64,000 nucleotides of DNA from Campylobacter concisus (GCF_003048875.2 NZ_CP049264.1:806001-870000); one strand, 5' to 3'; counted from the stretch's first letter, positions 18,698 to 31,098 are shown. Program-made: numbers and translations. Notes: generated from the sequence alone by a model not told the origin.

Positions 18698-19985
18698 CCT
18701 TTCTTACCCAGCCGATTTTGCCGTCCGCAAATAAAATTTTTGAGTAGTCATCTTTTGTGTCTAAAATTTCAACATTTTCGTTTTTACGAGATGTATAAAA
18801 AACGGTTGAATTTTTAGTCGGCAAGATAGTGACGCTAACATCAGGCTTAAGCACTGCTTTGCCAAAAGGATTGTAAGTGTAAATCCCTAGTGCGATAAAA
18901 ACAGCTGCCACAAAGAAGTAGCTTAGCTTTCTTCGCCAGATCGCTAGCAAGATAAAGATAGCGACCAAAGAGTAGATCGTGATATCTTTGTAAGTGCTAA
19001 ATTCGCTTTGCTTTGGATTTAGACCGATTTGCGTGCTAACCTCGTCTTCTTCGACGCTCACCGGCAGCGAAAAGCTCTCAAATTTAGCTTTTTTTAGGTT
19101 GTAGTAGTTAAAGTCAAGTGTCTTTTTGTTTGGCTTAAACACTGCAAAATAATATGCACTTTGTGAGTTAAAGTCGCCGTTTATCGTATCTACGCCTTGC
19201 TTTAGGATAGTTTTATTTTCGATATTAAATGCGCTTAGATCGACATTATTGCCGTAAATTTCAACGACCATGATGTTGTTTATATCATCAAATTTAGTCG
19301 TTTTAAATTTCTTTACCTCAAGGTTGTCAGCGACGATGTGGTTGTAGTTCTCGTCACTTCTAAGCTCTTTTAGCTTTGGTAAAAAGATATTTATGTTTGA
19401 GTTTTGATAGTTCTCGCCATTTCTTTTTAGATCCAAGCTAACTCGTAAAGTCTTTGCATCAATGCTTGTTGCTTCAAGGTAGAAAGTGCCGATGTATTTG
19501 TTTTCTTCGCCTTTTACCCATTGAAAATTCTTCTTATTTAGCCATTTGATATTTGTCTCATCAAGCTGTGTCTCAAACTCAAACTCAAGGTCACTTTGCG
19601 TATCAGCTACGATCTCAACGCTAAAAATTTCTCCTACGACGACATTTTTAGGGATATTTGTCGCTTTTAAAAGGAGCTCTTTTATTTTTATCTTGTCATA
19701 GACTTGATTATCAGGAACACTGATGTCTGGTTCGTTTGTCGGCACGATATTTCGCATCTGCTCTGGAGTGATACGCTCTGGCTGTGGGGCGATAGAGCGT
19801 GGAGATACGAGCTTTCTTGATATTTCTTCTTCGCTTGGAGTCTTTGTTTGTGGCTTTGAGCTTGGGCTATTTACAAATTTATCCTCTCTTGCCTCATCCA
19901 TCATGTCAAAAACGCTGACTTCGTCAGTGTTTGCAGCAAATAAATTTAGCGCGAGTATGGCGATAAAAAGTGTTCGTTTTACCAA
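18678..19985 (-). CDS. Periplasmic protein with BatD-like middle and C-terminal SH3-like domain
   Basis: A signal peptide (MVKRTLFIAILALNLFAA) and a Ser/Pro/Glu-rich linker (about 35-95) precede a beta-rich region (NVVVGEIFSVEIVADTQSDLEFEF and on). Two membrane segments follow at about 330-375, and an SH3-like tail ends in YSKILFADGKIGWVRKGDLV. The layout resembles BatD/oxygen-tolerance proteins fused to a bacterial SH3. In C. jejuni a periplasmic protein occupies the same place between purQ and plsC. It overlaps both neighbours. The function is not established. Confidence 0.75.
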   Translation of the reverse strand: MVKRTLFIAILALNLFAANTDEVSVFDMMDEAREDKFVNSPSSKPQTKTPSEEEISRKLVSPRSIAPQPERITPEQMRNIVPTNEPDISVPDNQVYDKIKIKELLLKATNIPKNVVVGEIFSVEIVADTQSDLEFEFETQLDETNIKWLNKKNFQWVKGEENKYIGTFYLEATSIDAKTLRVSLDLKRNGENYQNSNINIFLPKLKELRSDENYNHIVADNLEVKKFKTTKFDDINNIMVVEIYGNNVDLSAFNIENKTILKQGVDTINGDFNSQSAYYFAVFKPNKKTLDFNYYNLKKAKFESFSLPVSVEEDEVSTQIGLNPKQSEFSTYKDITIYSLVAIFILLAIWRRKLSYFFVAAVFIALGIYTYNPFGKAVLKPDVSVTILPTKNSTVFYTSRKNENVEILDTKDDYSKILFADGKIGWVRKGDLVKN

Positions 19986-20644
19986 ACTAGCCCTTTTAAC
20001 ATCTTCATGCCATCATCTGTGCCTAAAATTTTCTCGCAAGCGCGTTCAGGGTGAGGCATAAGACCAAAGATCTTTTTGCTCTCATCGCAAATCCCAGCTA
20101 TGCTATCAACTGAGCCATTTGGATTTATCTCATTGCCGTTGATGTCACAGTATTTTAGTAGAACTTGCTCGTTATCATATAGGCTTTTTAGTGTATCTTC
20201 GTCTGTATAGTAGTTGCCCTCGCCGTGAGCGATAGGTATATTTACCACCTCGTCTTTGGCTAAATTTGCTAGGAATTTATTGTTATTTGAGATCACTTTT
20301 AGGTGGTGGTATTTTGAGACGAAATTTAAATTTTCATTTCTTCTCATCGCACCTTTTAAAAGTCCAAGTTCAAGAAGCATCTGAAAGCCATTGCAAATTC
20401 CCAATATGTAGCCACCTTTTTTCGCATGCTCTTTTACAGCCTGCATAGCTGGGCTAAATTTAGCTATCGCAGCCGTCCTTAGATAGTCGCCATAGCTAAA
20501 ACCACCGGGTAAAACGACTAGATCAGCATCGATCTTATCTTCTTTGTGCCAGATGATCTGCGTTTGGCAGCCAAGTAGCTTAAAAGCGTGAGCTGTGTCT
20601 TCTTCGCAGTTTGTGCCAGGAAAAAGTATGATGGCTACTTTCAT
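19979..20644 (-). CDS. purQ: Phosphoribosylformylglycinamidine synthase, glutaminase subunit
   Basis: This class I glutamine amidotransferase supplies ammonia to PurL for FGAM formation in purine synthesis. The nucleophile is C84 in LGICNGFQML, with the His/Glu pair in LMPHPERACE near the C-terminus and the oxyanion strand VVLPGGFSYGDYLR. The 221-residue size is that of the separate PurQ of the PurLQS complex. It overlaps purS by 4 bases; purL is not in this window. Confidence 0.95.
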   Translation of the reverse strand: MKVAIILFPGTNCEEDTAHAFKLLGCQTQIIWHKEDKIDADLVVLPGGFSYGDYLRTAAIAKFSPAMQAVKEHAKKGGYILGICNGFQMLLELGLLKGAMRRNENLNFVSKYHHLKVISNNNKFLANLAKDEVVNIPIAHGEGNYYTDEDTLKSLYDNEQVLLKYCDINGNEINPNGSVDSIAGICDESKKIFGLMPHPERACEKILGTDDGMKMLKGLVW

Positions 20645-20877
20645 AGCACGATCTCGTAGTCTTCGATGACGGTGTTTGCTAGAAGCTCTTCACACATCAC
20701 TTTTAGCTGCTCTTTTGCTTTATTTTTATCGCTCTCGTCGATATCTAAAACGATTTGTTTGCCTATCCTGACATTTGAAACACCGCTAAACCCAAGTGAA
20801 TTTAGCGCATGCTCCACCGCCTTACCAGCAGGGTCAAGGACCCCACTTCTTAATGCTATATTTACGACAGCTTTCAT
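20641..20877 (-). CDS. purS: Phosphoribosylformylglycinamidine synthase, PurS subunit
   Basis: The 78-residue protein has the PurS pattern: LRSGVLDPAGKAVEHALNSLGF (about 9-30), VSNVRIGKQIVLDI, and a C-terminal LLANTVIEDYEI. PurS bridges PurL and PurQ. It lies 8 bases after purC and overlaps purQ by 4. Confidence 0.95.
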   Translation of the reverse strand: MKAVVNIALRSGVLDPAGKAVEHALNSLGFSGVSNVRIGKQIVLDIDESDKNKAKEQLKVMCEELLANTVIEDYEIVL

Positions 20878-20885
20878 CTTTGTCC

Positions 20886-21596
20886 TTAAGAAAGAATTCT
20901 TCTTAAAACTTCTTCGTAAGCTACTTTTACGCTACCAAGGTCTTGTCTAAATCTATCTTTGTCAAGTTTTTCGTTTGTTGTCGCATCCCAAAATCTGCAG
21001 CTATCAGGGCTTATCTCGTCAGCTAAGATGATGTTGCCATCTTTGTCGATACCAAATTCGACTTTAAAATCAACTAGTTTTAAATTTCTCTCTGCAAAGA
21101 ATTTAAATAAGATAGAGTTGATCTCTCTTGCTGTGTGTCTTAGTGTTTGAAGGTCTTTTTCGCTCTTTACTAGACCCATGATGATGCAGTGCTCGTCAGT
21201 CACCAAAGGATCGTGCAAATCGTCGTTTTTGTAGTAGAACTCAACAAGTGTAAAAGGTAGAACTGTGCCTTCTTTTATGCCAAGTCTTTTGCTAAGTGAG
21301 CCAGTCGCGATATTTCTCACAACAACTTCAAGAGGTATGATCTCACATTTTTTGACCACTTGCTCAGTGTCGCTGATGGTCTCAACAAGGTCAGTGACGA
21401 TACCTTTGCTCTCTAGCAGTTTAAAAAGCTGAGTAGAGATTTTGTTGTTTAGTGCGCCTTTGCCAGCTTCGTTGCCTCTTTTTTGGGCATCAAATGCTGT
21501 TAGATCGTCTTTAAATTCAGCCACAAGTAGATTTGGATCGTCTGTGGCGTACATTTTCTTGCCTTTTCCCTCGTAGATAAGCTCTCTTTTTTGCAT
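20886..21596 (-). CDS. purC: Phosphoribosylaminoimidazole-succinocarboxamide (SAICAR) synthase
   Basis: The enzyme joins CAIR and aspartate using ATP. The 236 residues show [16 protein letters not shown] at the start, [38 protein letters not shown] and [14 protein letters not shown], which are standard PurC motifs. It is the second gene of the minus-strand run after ctpA, 16 bases downstream of it, with AAGGAG just before the ATG. Confidence 0.96.
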   Translation of the reverse strand: MQKRELIYEGKGKKMYATDDPNLLVAEFKDDLTAFDAQKRGNEAGKGALNNKISTQLFKLLESKGIVTDLVETISDTEQVVKKCEIIPLEVVVRNIATGSLSKRLGIKEGTVLPFTLVEFYYKNDDLHDPLVTDEHCIIMGLVKSEKDLQTLRHTAREINSILFKFFAERNLKLVDFKVEFGIDKDGNIILADEISPDSCRFWDATTNEKLDKDRFRQDLGSVKVAYEEVLRRILS

Positions 21597-21612
21597 GTTG
21601 TTCTCCTTTAGA

Positions 21613-22920
21613 TTATTGTTGTTTTATCTTTAAAATTTTGATCGTATCAATCGCCGTTTTTAACTGAATGTCTTCATCAACTTTTTTCTGTGTGATTATA
21701 TTTTTATCATCTTTTGCTTCAGTTTTATTGCCTTCACTTGTTGGATTTATCTTGTTTAGCTCGCTTTTTAGGTGCGCTTTTAGTTCGCTCTCTTTGATGC
21801 TAAATGCACTATCATCGCTTTGTGGCACTTTGCCAGGATGCACGACTACATCAGGCGTTACGCCAACAGCTTGGATAGTTCTGCCACTTGGTAAGTAGTA
21901 TCTTGCGATGGTTAGTCTTAGCGCTTCTGTATCGTCTATTGGTAAGATCACCTGAACGCTACCTTTACCAAATGTGTTTTCGCCGATTATCACCGCACGC
22001 TTATGATCTTGCAATGAACCGCTTACGATCTCGCTAGCACTTGCACTTCCGCCATTTACCAGCACTACAAGTGGGAGTTTTGATAAGGTTTTGCTAGCGC
22101 TTGCTTTATACTCTACATTTTCAGATGCATCACGACCTTTTTGAGATACGATGATGCCGTTATCTACGAAAAGATCCACTAGATCAACAGCTTGATTTAA
22201 AAGACCGCCAGGGTTGTTTCTAAGATCAAGTATGATGCCATTTGCTTTTGGATGCTCTTTGATAGCATCTTTTACCTTTGTAACGACGTTTTTGTCAAAA
22301 TTTGTGACACGTATATAAAGGATGTTTTCATTTTCTATCATTTTTGCATAGACAGACTCAACCTTTATAAGATCTCTTATGATTTTTACGTCAAATGGCT
22401 TTTGCTCGCCTTTTCGCAAAATCGTAATTGTTATCGGAGTTTTTGGCTTACCGCGCATCTTATTTACGGCTTCATCTATCGTTGTGCCGATAGTTGAGTT
22501 GCCATCGATCCTTAAAATGATATCGCCTGCCTTTATGCCTGCTTTATCAGCTGGAGTGTCCTCGATAGGCGAGATAACGGTTAGTGCGCTATCTTTCATA
22601 CCAACTGTTATGCCAAGTCCGCCAAATTCGCCGCTTGTTTGCACCTGCATATCTTTATATGCTTTTTCATTTAAAAAGCTCGAGTGAGCGTCCAAATTTT
22701 GCATTAAACCAGCGATGGCTTTGTCGATTATCTCTTTAAATTTAATGTCATCAACGTAGTATTTTTCAACAGTTGAGATGGTTTTTGTAAGTTTTGAAAG
22801 TGCTTCAAGTTTCGCACTTGCCTCATCTTCAGTTTTAGCAAAAAGTGCATTTACTGCTACGCTTGAGATGAGTAGGGCGCCTGTTATTTTTAGCGCAAAA
22901 GATCTATTAAATTTATTCAA
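21613..22920 (-). CDS. ctpA: C-terminal processing serine protease, CtpA/Prc family
   Basis: The exported protease has a signal or anchor segment (about 8-28), a PDZ domain ([10 protein letters not shown]...[26 protein letters not shown], about 95-150), and an S41 core with the Ser in [16 protein letters not shown] (about 268-283) and the Lys in GKGSVQ. It trims or degrades periplasmic proteins and in related bacteria affects cell shape and the envelope. The last 70 residues are a charged tail. It is transcribed divergently from clpB. Confidence 0.93.
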   Translation of the reverse strand: MNKFNRSFALKITGALLISSVAVNALFAKTEDEASAKLEALSKLTKTISTVEKYYVDDIKFKEIIDKAIAGLMQNLDAHSSFLNEKAYKDMQVQTSGEFGGLGITVGMKDSALTVISPIEDTPADKAGIKAGDIILRIDGNSTIGTTIDEAVNKMRGKPKTPITITILRKGEQKPFDVKIIRDLIKVESVYAKMIENENILYIRVTNFDKNVVTKVKDAIKEHPKANGIILDLRNNPGGLLNQAVDLVDLFVDNGIIVSQKGRDASENVEYKASASKTLSKLPLVVLVNGGSASASEIVSGSLQDHKRAVIIGENTFGKGSVQVILPIDDTEALRLTIARYYLPSGRTIQAVGVTPDVVVHPGKVPQSDDSAFSIKESELKAHLKSELNKINPTSEGNKTEAKDDKNIITQKKVDEDIQLKTAIDTIKILKIKQQ

Positions 22921-23077
22921 AATATCTCCTATATTTTTTGGCTCAATTTTATTAACATTTGGCTAAAAAAAGCATAAATTTAGCCTTATATTTTTAGCTT
23001 TTGTCTATTTTTAACACAAATTTATAACAGCAAATTTTAGCAATTAAATAAAAAGAGTGACAAATGTTATAAAAATA

Positions 23078-23107
23078 CTTGACAATATAAGACTAAAGTT
23101 ATATAAT
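23078..23107 (+). promoter_or_regulatory. Consensus sigma-70 promoter of clpB overlapped by an HspR (HAIR)-like operator
   Basis: TTGACA at 23079-23084 and TATAAT at 23102-23107 are separated by exactly 17 bases: a perfect consensus promoter, rare in this AT-rich genus. CTTGACA at 23078-23084, seven bases, then ACTAAAG at 23092-23098 resembles the HspR operator CTTGAGT-N7-ACTCAAG (5/7 and 6/7 matches). An operator laid over the -35 and spacer of a strong promoter fits repression that is lifted on heat shock. Confidence 0.65.
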
Positions 23108-23139
23108 GCCGCCATTATAAAATAACTTAAGGAGCTTTA

Positions 23140-25713
<2,574 letters not shown>

Positions 25714-25724
25714 CTTCAAATTTA

Positions 25725-25751
25725 CTTGGCAGGTTGGACGAACTTGCCAAG
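25725..25751. terminator. Hairpin between convergent clpB and the CorA-like gene
   Basis: CTTGGCA at 25725-25731 pairs with TGCCAAG at 25745-25751, with an inner GTT/AAC pairing. It sits between two converging genes and could stop both, though T runs are weak. Confidence 0.6.
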
Positions 25752-25763
25752 CCTACTATAAAT

Positions 25764-26462
25764 TTAACTAATATCCTTATTTGATCTGTAATAAAATATA
25801 AAAAATAGCACGCAAAGCATCGCTACAAAGGCAAAAACTATCAATGTACCGTCTTTAAATGAGCTTAAAAACATGCCGTTTGTATTCATGCCAAAAAAGC
25901 CAGTGATGAAATTTAACGGCAAAAATAGAGCCGAAATGAGCGTTAAGAGGTAGATGTTTTTATTTATCTTGTCGTTTTTAGCGCTTTGTATAAATGTATA
26001 GATATCCTCAACTCTATAGGCGTATTCGTTGGCTATGGTTTTAAAGACACTTGCTTCGTGGATGCTGTTTTTAAGCTCTTTTTTTAGCCCTTGCTGCTCA
26101 CTTTGGCAGATCGCAAGAGCTTCGTAAAAGTGTGAAATGCTATTTTGAAATTTTCTGATCTCATACTTTAAAAAGTGGTGCCTTTTTATAAATTTCTCAA
26201 AATTTTTCTGGCTAGCATAAATTTTCTCATACTCATTTAGCTCGTCTTGGTGCTCTAAAATTTTATTTGCAAATTCATTGCAAAGTCCCTTAAGAGCAGC
26301 TTCAAACATATCTTTATCACACTCATGATCAAAGTCTTCTTTATAAATTTTGCCGTCCTTAAATAAAAATTTAAAAACTTGCTTTTGCGATGGCGAGATG
26401 AGCGTGATGTAGTCAAACTCTTCTCCATAAAAATATCCACAAACCACGTTTTTATAGCTCAT
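25764..26462 (-). CDS. CorA-like divalent cation transporter
   Basis: The 232-residue protein has a long helical cytoplasmic part and two C-terminal membrane helices. The selectivity motif GMN sits in [10 protein letters not shown] just after the first helix ([25 protein letters not shown]). Known members move Mg2+, Co2+ or Ni2+ as pentamers. I chose the internal ATG at 26460-26462 because AAAGGAG is placed 6 bases before it; a longer frame from 26504 would lie inside tgt. It overlaps the tgt end by 11 bases and is probably cotranscribed. Confidence 0.82.
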   Translation of the reverse strand: MSYKNVVCGYFYGEEFDYITLISPSQKQVFKFLFKDGKIYKEDFDHECDKDMFEAALKGLCNEFANKILEHQDELNEYEKIYASQKNFEKFIKRHHFLKYEIRKFQNSISHFYEALAICQSEQQGLKKELKNSIHEASVFKTIANEYAYRVEDIYTFIQSAKNDKINKNIYLLTLISALFLPLNFITGFFGMNTNGMFLSSFKDGTLIVFAFVAMLCVLFFIFYYRSNKDIS

Positions 26463-27582
26463 CTGCGCTCCTTTTTGCGTAGAAATTTCGCTTAAATTTG
26501 GCAAATTCGCCAGCCTCTATCGCCTCTCTCATCTCTTTCATTAAATTTAGATAGTAGTGCAGGTTGTGAAGGCTTGCTAGTCTAAAAAATGTGAGCTCTC
26601 TAGCCTTAAAAAGGTGGTTTAGATAGCCTCTGGAGTAGCGCTTGCAGGTGTAGCACTGGCACTCTTTGTCGATCGGTGAGTGGTCGTTTATGAAGCGGGC
26701 TGATTTTATATTTATCTTGCCAAAGCTAGTAAAAAGCGTGCCGTTTCTTGCGTTTCTTGTTGGCATAACGCAGTCAAACATATCAACCCCTCGCTCGACG
26801 TTTTCGACCAAATCTTCTGGTGTGCCAACGCCCATTAGATAGCGAGGCCTTAGCTCATCCATAAATGGCATAACCGCCTCAACGGTGTCATACATCGCCT
26901 CGTTGCTCTCGCCAACGCTTAGACCTCCTATGGCAAGGCCGTCAAATGGCATCTGATTTAAGGCTTCAGCGCAAAATTTACGTGCCTCATAGTCGGTGCC
27001 ACCTTGAACGATACCAAAGATATTTTGCTCTAAGCCAACGCCCTTGCTTTGCATAAATTTGTGATAATCAATCGCCTCTTTTGCCCATTTTATCGTTCGT
27101 TTTATGCTTAGATCTATCCTTTTTGGCTCAGCAGGCAAGGCGACCAGATCATCAAGTATCATCATGATGTCGCTGCCTAGGTCATACTGTGTGTCAAGGA
27201 CGGATCTTGGCGTGAAGTAGTGCGTGCTGCCGTCGATGTGGCTTTTAAATTTTATCCCGCCATCGTCGTTTTTGGTGTTTGACCTAAGCGAAAATGCCTG
27301 AAATCCGCCGCTATCAGTCAAAAATGAGCGATCAAATTTAGAAAATCCATGAAGTCCGCCAAACTCACGCACGACCTTGCTGCCAGGGCGCAGATACATG
27401 TGGTAGGTGTTTGCTAAAATTATCTTTGCGTCTAAAATTTCACTCATATCAAAGGCATCTAAGCTTTTAACTGCGCCAACCGTGCCAACTGGCATGAAAA
27501 CTGGCGTTTGTATCACGCTGTGAGCGGTTGTTAGGACGCCGCGCCTTGCGTTGCCATCTTTTTTTATAACTTCAAATTTCAT
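26452..27582 (-). CDS. tgt: tRNA-guanine transglycosylase (queuine/preQ1)
   Basis: The enzyme swaps guanine-34 of tRNA-Asp/Asn/His/Tyr for preQ1 on the way to queuosine. The 376 residues include [13 protein letters not shown] (catalytic Asp), [25 protein letters not shown], and zinc ligands in [17 protein letters not shown]. The position beside a CorA-like gene matches what I recall from C. jejuni. Its start lies 79 bases from the divergent Mla operon. Confidence 0.96.
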   Translation of the reverse strand: MKFEVIKKDGNARRGVLTTAHSVIQTPVFMPVGTVGAVKSLDAFDMSEILDAKIILANTYHMYLRPGSKVVREFGGLHGFSKFDRSFLTDSGGFQAFSLRSNTKNDDGGIKFKSHIDGSTHYFTPRSVLDTQYDLGSDIMMILDDLVALPAEPKRIDLSIKRTIKWAKEAIDYHKFMQSKGVGLEQNIFGIVQGGTDYEARKFCAEALNQMPFDGLAIGGLSVGESNEAMYDTVEAVMPFMDELRPRYLMGVGTPEDLVENVERGVDMFDCVMPTRNARNGTLFTSFGKINIKSARFINDHSPIDKECQCYTCKRYSRGYLNHLFKARELTFFRLASLHNLHYYLNLMKEMREAIEAGEFAKFKRNFYAKRSADEL

Positions 27583-27628
27583 CTAAGTCCTTAAAATTTT
27601 TGATTTTTTATTTTAACAAAATTTATAA

Positions 27629-27657
27629 TATAATCCAGAAATTTTAAGGCAAAGGAA
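27629..27657 (+). promoter_or_regulatory. -10 box and ribosome site of the Mla-type operon
   Basis: TATAAT at 27629-27634 and AAAGGA near 27651-27656 precede the TTG at 27662. The strong ribosome site supports the unusual start codon. Confidence 0.55.
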
Positions 27658-27661
27658 CTTT

Positions 27662-28768
27662 TTGCAAAAGAGAAATGATATCGTTTTTACCGAAGCAAAC
27701 GGCACTGCGACCATAAAATTTGCAGGTGAGTTTAGCTACAAAGACGCAAAAAATTTACAAAGCATTTTTAAAAAAATCCAAAAGCTTAAAGGCAATGTTA
27801 AATTTGACTTTAGCGAGCTAAAGAGCATTGATTACGCTGTTTTGATCCTTTTAAAAAACACGCTAAATGGCAAGAAATTTGAGATCATCACAAATGATGA
27901 GAAGATAAAGGCGATGAGTGATCTTTTAAATGACGAGAAGATCGACTTTAACTATATGCCACCGCACAATAGCCTAAATTTTTTCTCGCGCCTTGGTGAG
28001 AAAATTTGCGAGGGATTTGTAAATTTGCTTGAGTTTGGCTCGTTTTTGGGCGAGTTTTTGATAAAGAGTGTGAGGATTTTATTTAATCCTGCAAATTTAA
28101 GATTTAGAGAATTTAGCAACTACATAAAAGATGGTGGCGTAAATGCTGTTTTCATCGTATCGCTCACCGCTTTTTTGATAGGCGTCGTGCTTGCTTATCT
28201 TGGCAGTGCGATGCTTGCAAGCTTTGGGGCAAGTATATTTATAGTTGAGATCATGGGTATGCTAACGCTTAGAGAGGTGGCCCCACTAATCGCTGCTATC
28301 GTCGTGGCAGGCAGGTCGGCCTCTAGCTTTACCGCGCAAATTGGCGCTATGAAGCTAACTGAGGAGATAGACGCGATGAAGACGATGGGCTTTGAGCCAT
28401 TTAACTTCTTGGTCTTGCCTCGCATCATCGCCATGGTGCTTTGCGTGCCTGTCATCATCTTTATAGCTGATAGCATAAGCATTTTAGGGCAGATGATCAT
28501 TTGCCAAACTATTCTTGATATCAGCTTTAGCGACTATCTTAATAGATTTCGCGAGATGGTCGAGCTTAGGCACTTTGCTGTTGGTATGATAAAGGCTCCG
28601 TTTTTTGGCGCGGTGATAGCGATCATTGGCTGCATGAGGGGATTTGGCGTTAGTCAAAACGCCCAAAGCCTTGGAGCGATGACAACAGTTAGCGTTGTAA
28701 ATGCGATATTTTGGGTCATTGCGCTTGATGCATTTTTCGCGATAATTTTTATGTGGCTAAAGATATGA
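27662..28768 (+). CDS. mlaE: MlaE-type permease with an N-terminal STAS domain
   Basis: Residues 1-105 form a STAS-like domain (VKFDFSELKSIDYAVLILLKN). Residues about 135-368 are the MlaE permease core with GMLTLREVAPLIAAIVVAGRSASSF and GAMKLTEEIDAM. Together with MlaF and MlaD it forms an ABC system for phospholipid traffic between inner and outer membranes. In E. coli the STAS protein MlaB is separate; here it is fused to the permease, as in several other phyla. The start is TTG with AAAGGA upstream. Confidence 0.92.
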   Translation: MQKRNDIVFTEANGTATIKFAGEFSYKDAKNLQSIFKKIQKLKGNVKFDFSELKSIDYAVLILLKNTLNGKKFEIITNDEKIKAMSDLLNDEKIDFNYMPPHNSLNFFSRLGEKICEGFVNLLEFGSFLGEFLIKSVRILFNPANLRFREFSNYIKDGGVNAVFIVSLTAFLIGVVLAYLGSAMLASFGASIFIVEIMGMLTLREVAPLIAAIVVAGRSASSFTAQIGAMKLTEEIDAMKTMGFEPFNFLVLPRIIAMVLCVPVIIFIADSISILGQMIICQTILDISFSDYLNRFREMVELRHFAVGMIKAPFFGAVIAIIGCMRGFGVSQNAQSLGAMTTVSVVNAIFWVIALDAFFAIIFMWLKI

Positions 28769-29505
28769 ACGAGATAATAGTTGGAAAAAACATAACGACA
28801 AGTTATGGCGATAAGATAATGCACGATAATGTGAGCTGGAGCGTCAAAGAGGCTGAAATTTACGGCTTTTTAGGCGGCAGTGGCGCTGGTAAAACGACGC
28901 TTATGAAGACGATGATATATCTAAAAAAGCCAAGTAAGGGCGATATATTTTTTGATGGCGTCAATATGTGGAAAAGTAGTCAAGCAGAGCAGCAAGAGAT
29001 AAAGCTAAAAAGTGGGACGATGTTTCAGTTTGGAGCGCTTTATAGCTCGATGACTATCCTTGATAACGTGGGCGTTTTGCTTCATGAATACTCTAAATTT
29101 AACAAGCGCCAGATCGATGAGATAGCGATGTTTTGGATACAAAAGGTGGGGCTTAAAAAAGAGGTTTCAATGCTCTATCCAAGCGAGCTAAGTGGCGGTA
29201 TGAAAAAAAGAGCCGCGCTTGCAAGAGCCTTGGTGCTAAGTCCAAGAGTGCTATTTTTGGACGAGCCAAATAGCGGTCTTGATCCAGTTAGCTCGCGGCA
29301 GATGGACGCGCTCATAAAAGAGCTTCGTGATAGCATCGGCGTAACTGTCGTCATGGTGACGCATGATGCGGATAGTATTTTTGATATTTTGGATAGATTT
29401 TTGATAATAGATAACAAAAAGATAGCCTTTGAGGGAGATATAAAAGAGCTTGAGCATCTTGAAAACAACCCGCTTGAAGAGCTATTTAAAATGAGGAAAA
29501 AGTAG
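28765..29505 (+). CDS. mlaF: MlaF-type ABC ATPase
   Basis: Walker A GGSGAGKT is at 37-44, the signature LSGGMKKRAALARAL near 134, Walker B LFLDEPNSGLDP near 157, and the switch VTHD. It powers the Mla-type lipid transporter. I chose the ATG at 28765, which overlaps the mlaE stop as ATGA; an in-frame GTG 12 bases upstream is also possible. It ends directly before mlaD. Confidence 0.93.
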   Translation: MNEIIVGKNITTSYGDKIMHDNVSWSVKEAEIYGFLGGSGAGKTTLMKTMIYLKKPSKGDIFFDGVNMWKSSQAEQQEIKLKSGTMFQFGALYSSMTILDNVGVLLHEYSKFNKRQIDEIAMFWIQKVGLKKEVSMLYPSELSGGMKKRAALARALVLSPRVLFLDEPNSGLDPVSSRQMDALIKELRDSIGVTVVMVTHDADSIFDILDRFLIIDNKKIAFEGDIKELEHLENNPLEELFKMRKK

Positions 29506-30438
29506 ATGGAAAATAGAAATTCTTATACCATTGTTGGCATGTTTTTCATAGCCTGCCTTACAGCATTTGCCATATTTATCTGGTGGATGACTAGCAAAAA
29601 TAACACAAAGGTTGATTTTAAAGAGTATTACATCCACACAAGCGAGCTGCCAAGCGGACTGAAGGTTGATTCTACGGTTAAATTTATCGGCGTGCCAGCT
29701 GGAAGCGTTAGCGATATAAATTTTGTCGATGACAAAAACGCTCTTATAAACATCACGATGAAGATAAGAGAGGACCTGCCTATCAAGGCTGATAGTGTGG
29801 CTAGCATCGAAGTTCAGGCTATTAGCGGTGTGGCTAGTATAAATATAAGCCGAGGCACGAAGGATTTTAAACCAGGCGATAAGCCTATTTTAAAGCTTGA
29901 AGAGAGCCTTCTTTCAAAGCTTGGAAACAACGCTGAGAACATCACTTTAAAGATAAATCAAACCCTTGATAAAGTTGATGGCTTTTTCTCGGCTGAAAAT
30001 ATCTCTCATATCGAATCAATCCTAAGAAATATCGATAAATTTACTCAGGTTTTAACCGATGAAAATGGCTTAAGCGAGGTTGATAGCATCGTTAAAAATG
30101 TAAAAAATTTCACTGATAGCCTAAATAAAACCGACACAAAAGAGCTTGCTAAAAATTTAAACACGCTAATCGCAAGTGCAAATTCAGTTTTCAAATCAGC
30201 AAATTCGGCTGTCACTGGATATAGCTCGCTTCAAGATATCATCACTCAAAAGGTAAAAAACGGCGAGTATGACCTTAGAAACACGGTCTCTCCGCTTCTT
30301 AGAGAAGCTAGCGAGTTTTTAAATGGATTTGACAAGACGCTACGTGAGTTTAGAGGTGCGCTTCAAAGGCTTGAGGACAATCCTTACGAGTTTTTCTTCA
30401 CAAATCCAGTGCCAAATGACAAAGGAGATAAAAAATGA
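29506..30438 (+). CDS. mlaD: MlaD-type MCE-domain protein
   Basis: An N-terminal membrane helix (about 9-28) is followed by the MCE domain (LPSGLKVDSTVKFIGVPAGSV, about 46-66, to SGVASINIS near 115) that forms a lipid-conducting ring in the periplasm. The long helical tail (about 140-310) is longer than in E. coli MlaD. It starts immediately after the mlaF stop and overlaps the lipoprotein gene by 4 bases. Confidence 0.92.
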   Translation: MENRNSYTIVGMFFIACLTAFAIFIWWMTSKNNTKVDFKEYYIHTSELPSGLKVDSTVKFIGVPAGSVSDINFVDDKNALINITMKIREDLPIKADSVASIEVQAISGVASINISRGTKDFKPGDKPILKLEESLLSKLGNNAENITLKINQTLDKVDGFFSAENISHIESILRNIDKFTQVLTDENGLSEVDSIVKNVKNFTDSLNKTDTKELAKNLNTLIASANSVFKSANSAVTGYSSLQDIITQKVKNGEYDLRNTVSPLLREASEFLNGFDKTLREFRGALQRLEDNPYEFFFTNPVPNDKGDKK

Positions 30439-30995
30439 GAAATTTAATCTTTCTAGCGGCTGCATTTTTATTTTTTGGCTGCTCGCTAAAGACTGACGTG
30501 CCAATGGCAACTATGTATGAAATTCACTACTCAAACAAAGAGTGCTCAGCTGAAAACAAGCAAAAAGAGCTAAAAAATGTCTTCATAGAAAACGTAAGCG
30601 CCCTTGATATGGTCGATACCAGAAAAATTTTAATCGTCGCTGAAAACAACAAGATAAGATATTTGACAGACGCTAAATTTGTCTCTGAACCAAGCGAGAT
30701 GATCTATAAGTCGCTTGTAAAAGGGCTTTACTCAAACTGCGCTGCAAAGCCGATATTTTCGCCAAATGCAAAAGATCTTAGGCTAAAAGTTAGCATCATC
30801 TCACTTCAAATAAGAGGCGATAAGGCCGAAGTTTCGCTAGCGTATGAGCTATTTAACGCAAATACCTCGCTAAAATCAGGCATGATAACAAAAGAAATTT
30901 TCTGCCCAGATCCAAGCTCAAGCACCATTTTTGAGACGATAAACAAGGCTGCAAATTCAGCTATCGATACTTTGATCTCTGAAATAATCTACTAA
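30435..30995 (+). CDS. ABC-type transport auxiliary lipoprotein (PqiC-like)
   Basis: Signal sequence and lipobox FFGC place the lipid-modified Cys at residue 16. The mature 170 residues (FIENVSALDMVDTRKILI, LTDAKFVSEPSEMIYKSLV) match the auxiliary lipoprotein family found with MCE systems. It probably links MlaD to the outer membrane in place of an MlaC-type shuttle. It is the last gene of the operon. Confidence 0.8.
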   Translation: MRNLIFLAAAFLFFGCSLKTDVPMATMYEIHYSNKECSAENKQKELKNVFIENVSALDMVDTRKILIVAENNKIRYLTDAKFVSEPSEMIYKSLVKGLYSNCAAKPIFSPNAKDLRLKVSIISLQIRGDKAEVSLAYELFNANTSLKSGMITKEIFCPDPSSSTIFETINKAANSAIDTLISEIIY

Positions 30996-31009
30996 AATTT
31001 TCTTAAATT

Positions 31010-31043
31010 TTTTGGCTGTGAAAGCTTAAATTTACAGCCAAAA
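31010..31043 (+). terminator. Hairpin after the Mla-type operon
   Basis: TTTTGGCTGT at 31010-31019 pairs with ACAGCCAAAA at 31034-31043 around a 14-base loop, just after the lipoprotein stop and before the promoter of the next gene. Confidence 0.6.
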
Positions 31044-31068
31044 ATAGCTTATTTTAAAGACCTTTTGT

Positions 31069-31074
31069 TATAAT
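31069..31074 (+). promoter_or_regulatory. -10 box upstream of the RCK-like gene
   Basis: TATAAT at 31069-31074 lies 24 bases before the ATG at 31099, with GGAG at 31091-31094 as the ribosome site. Confidence 0.55.
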
Positions 31075-31098
31075 GCGGCTTTAAAATACGGAGAATTA

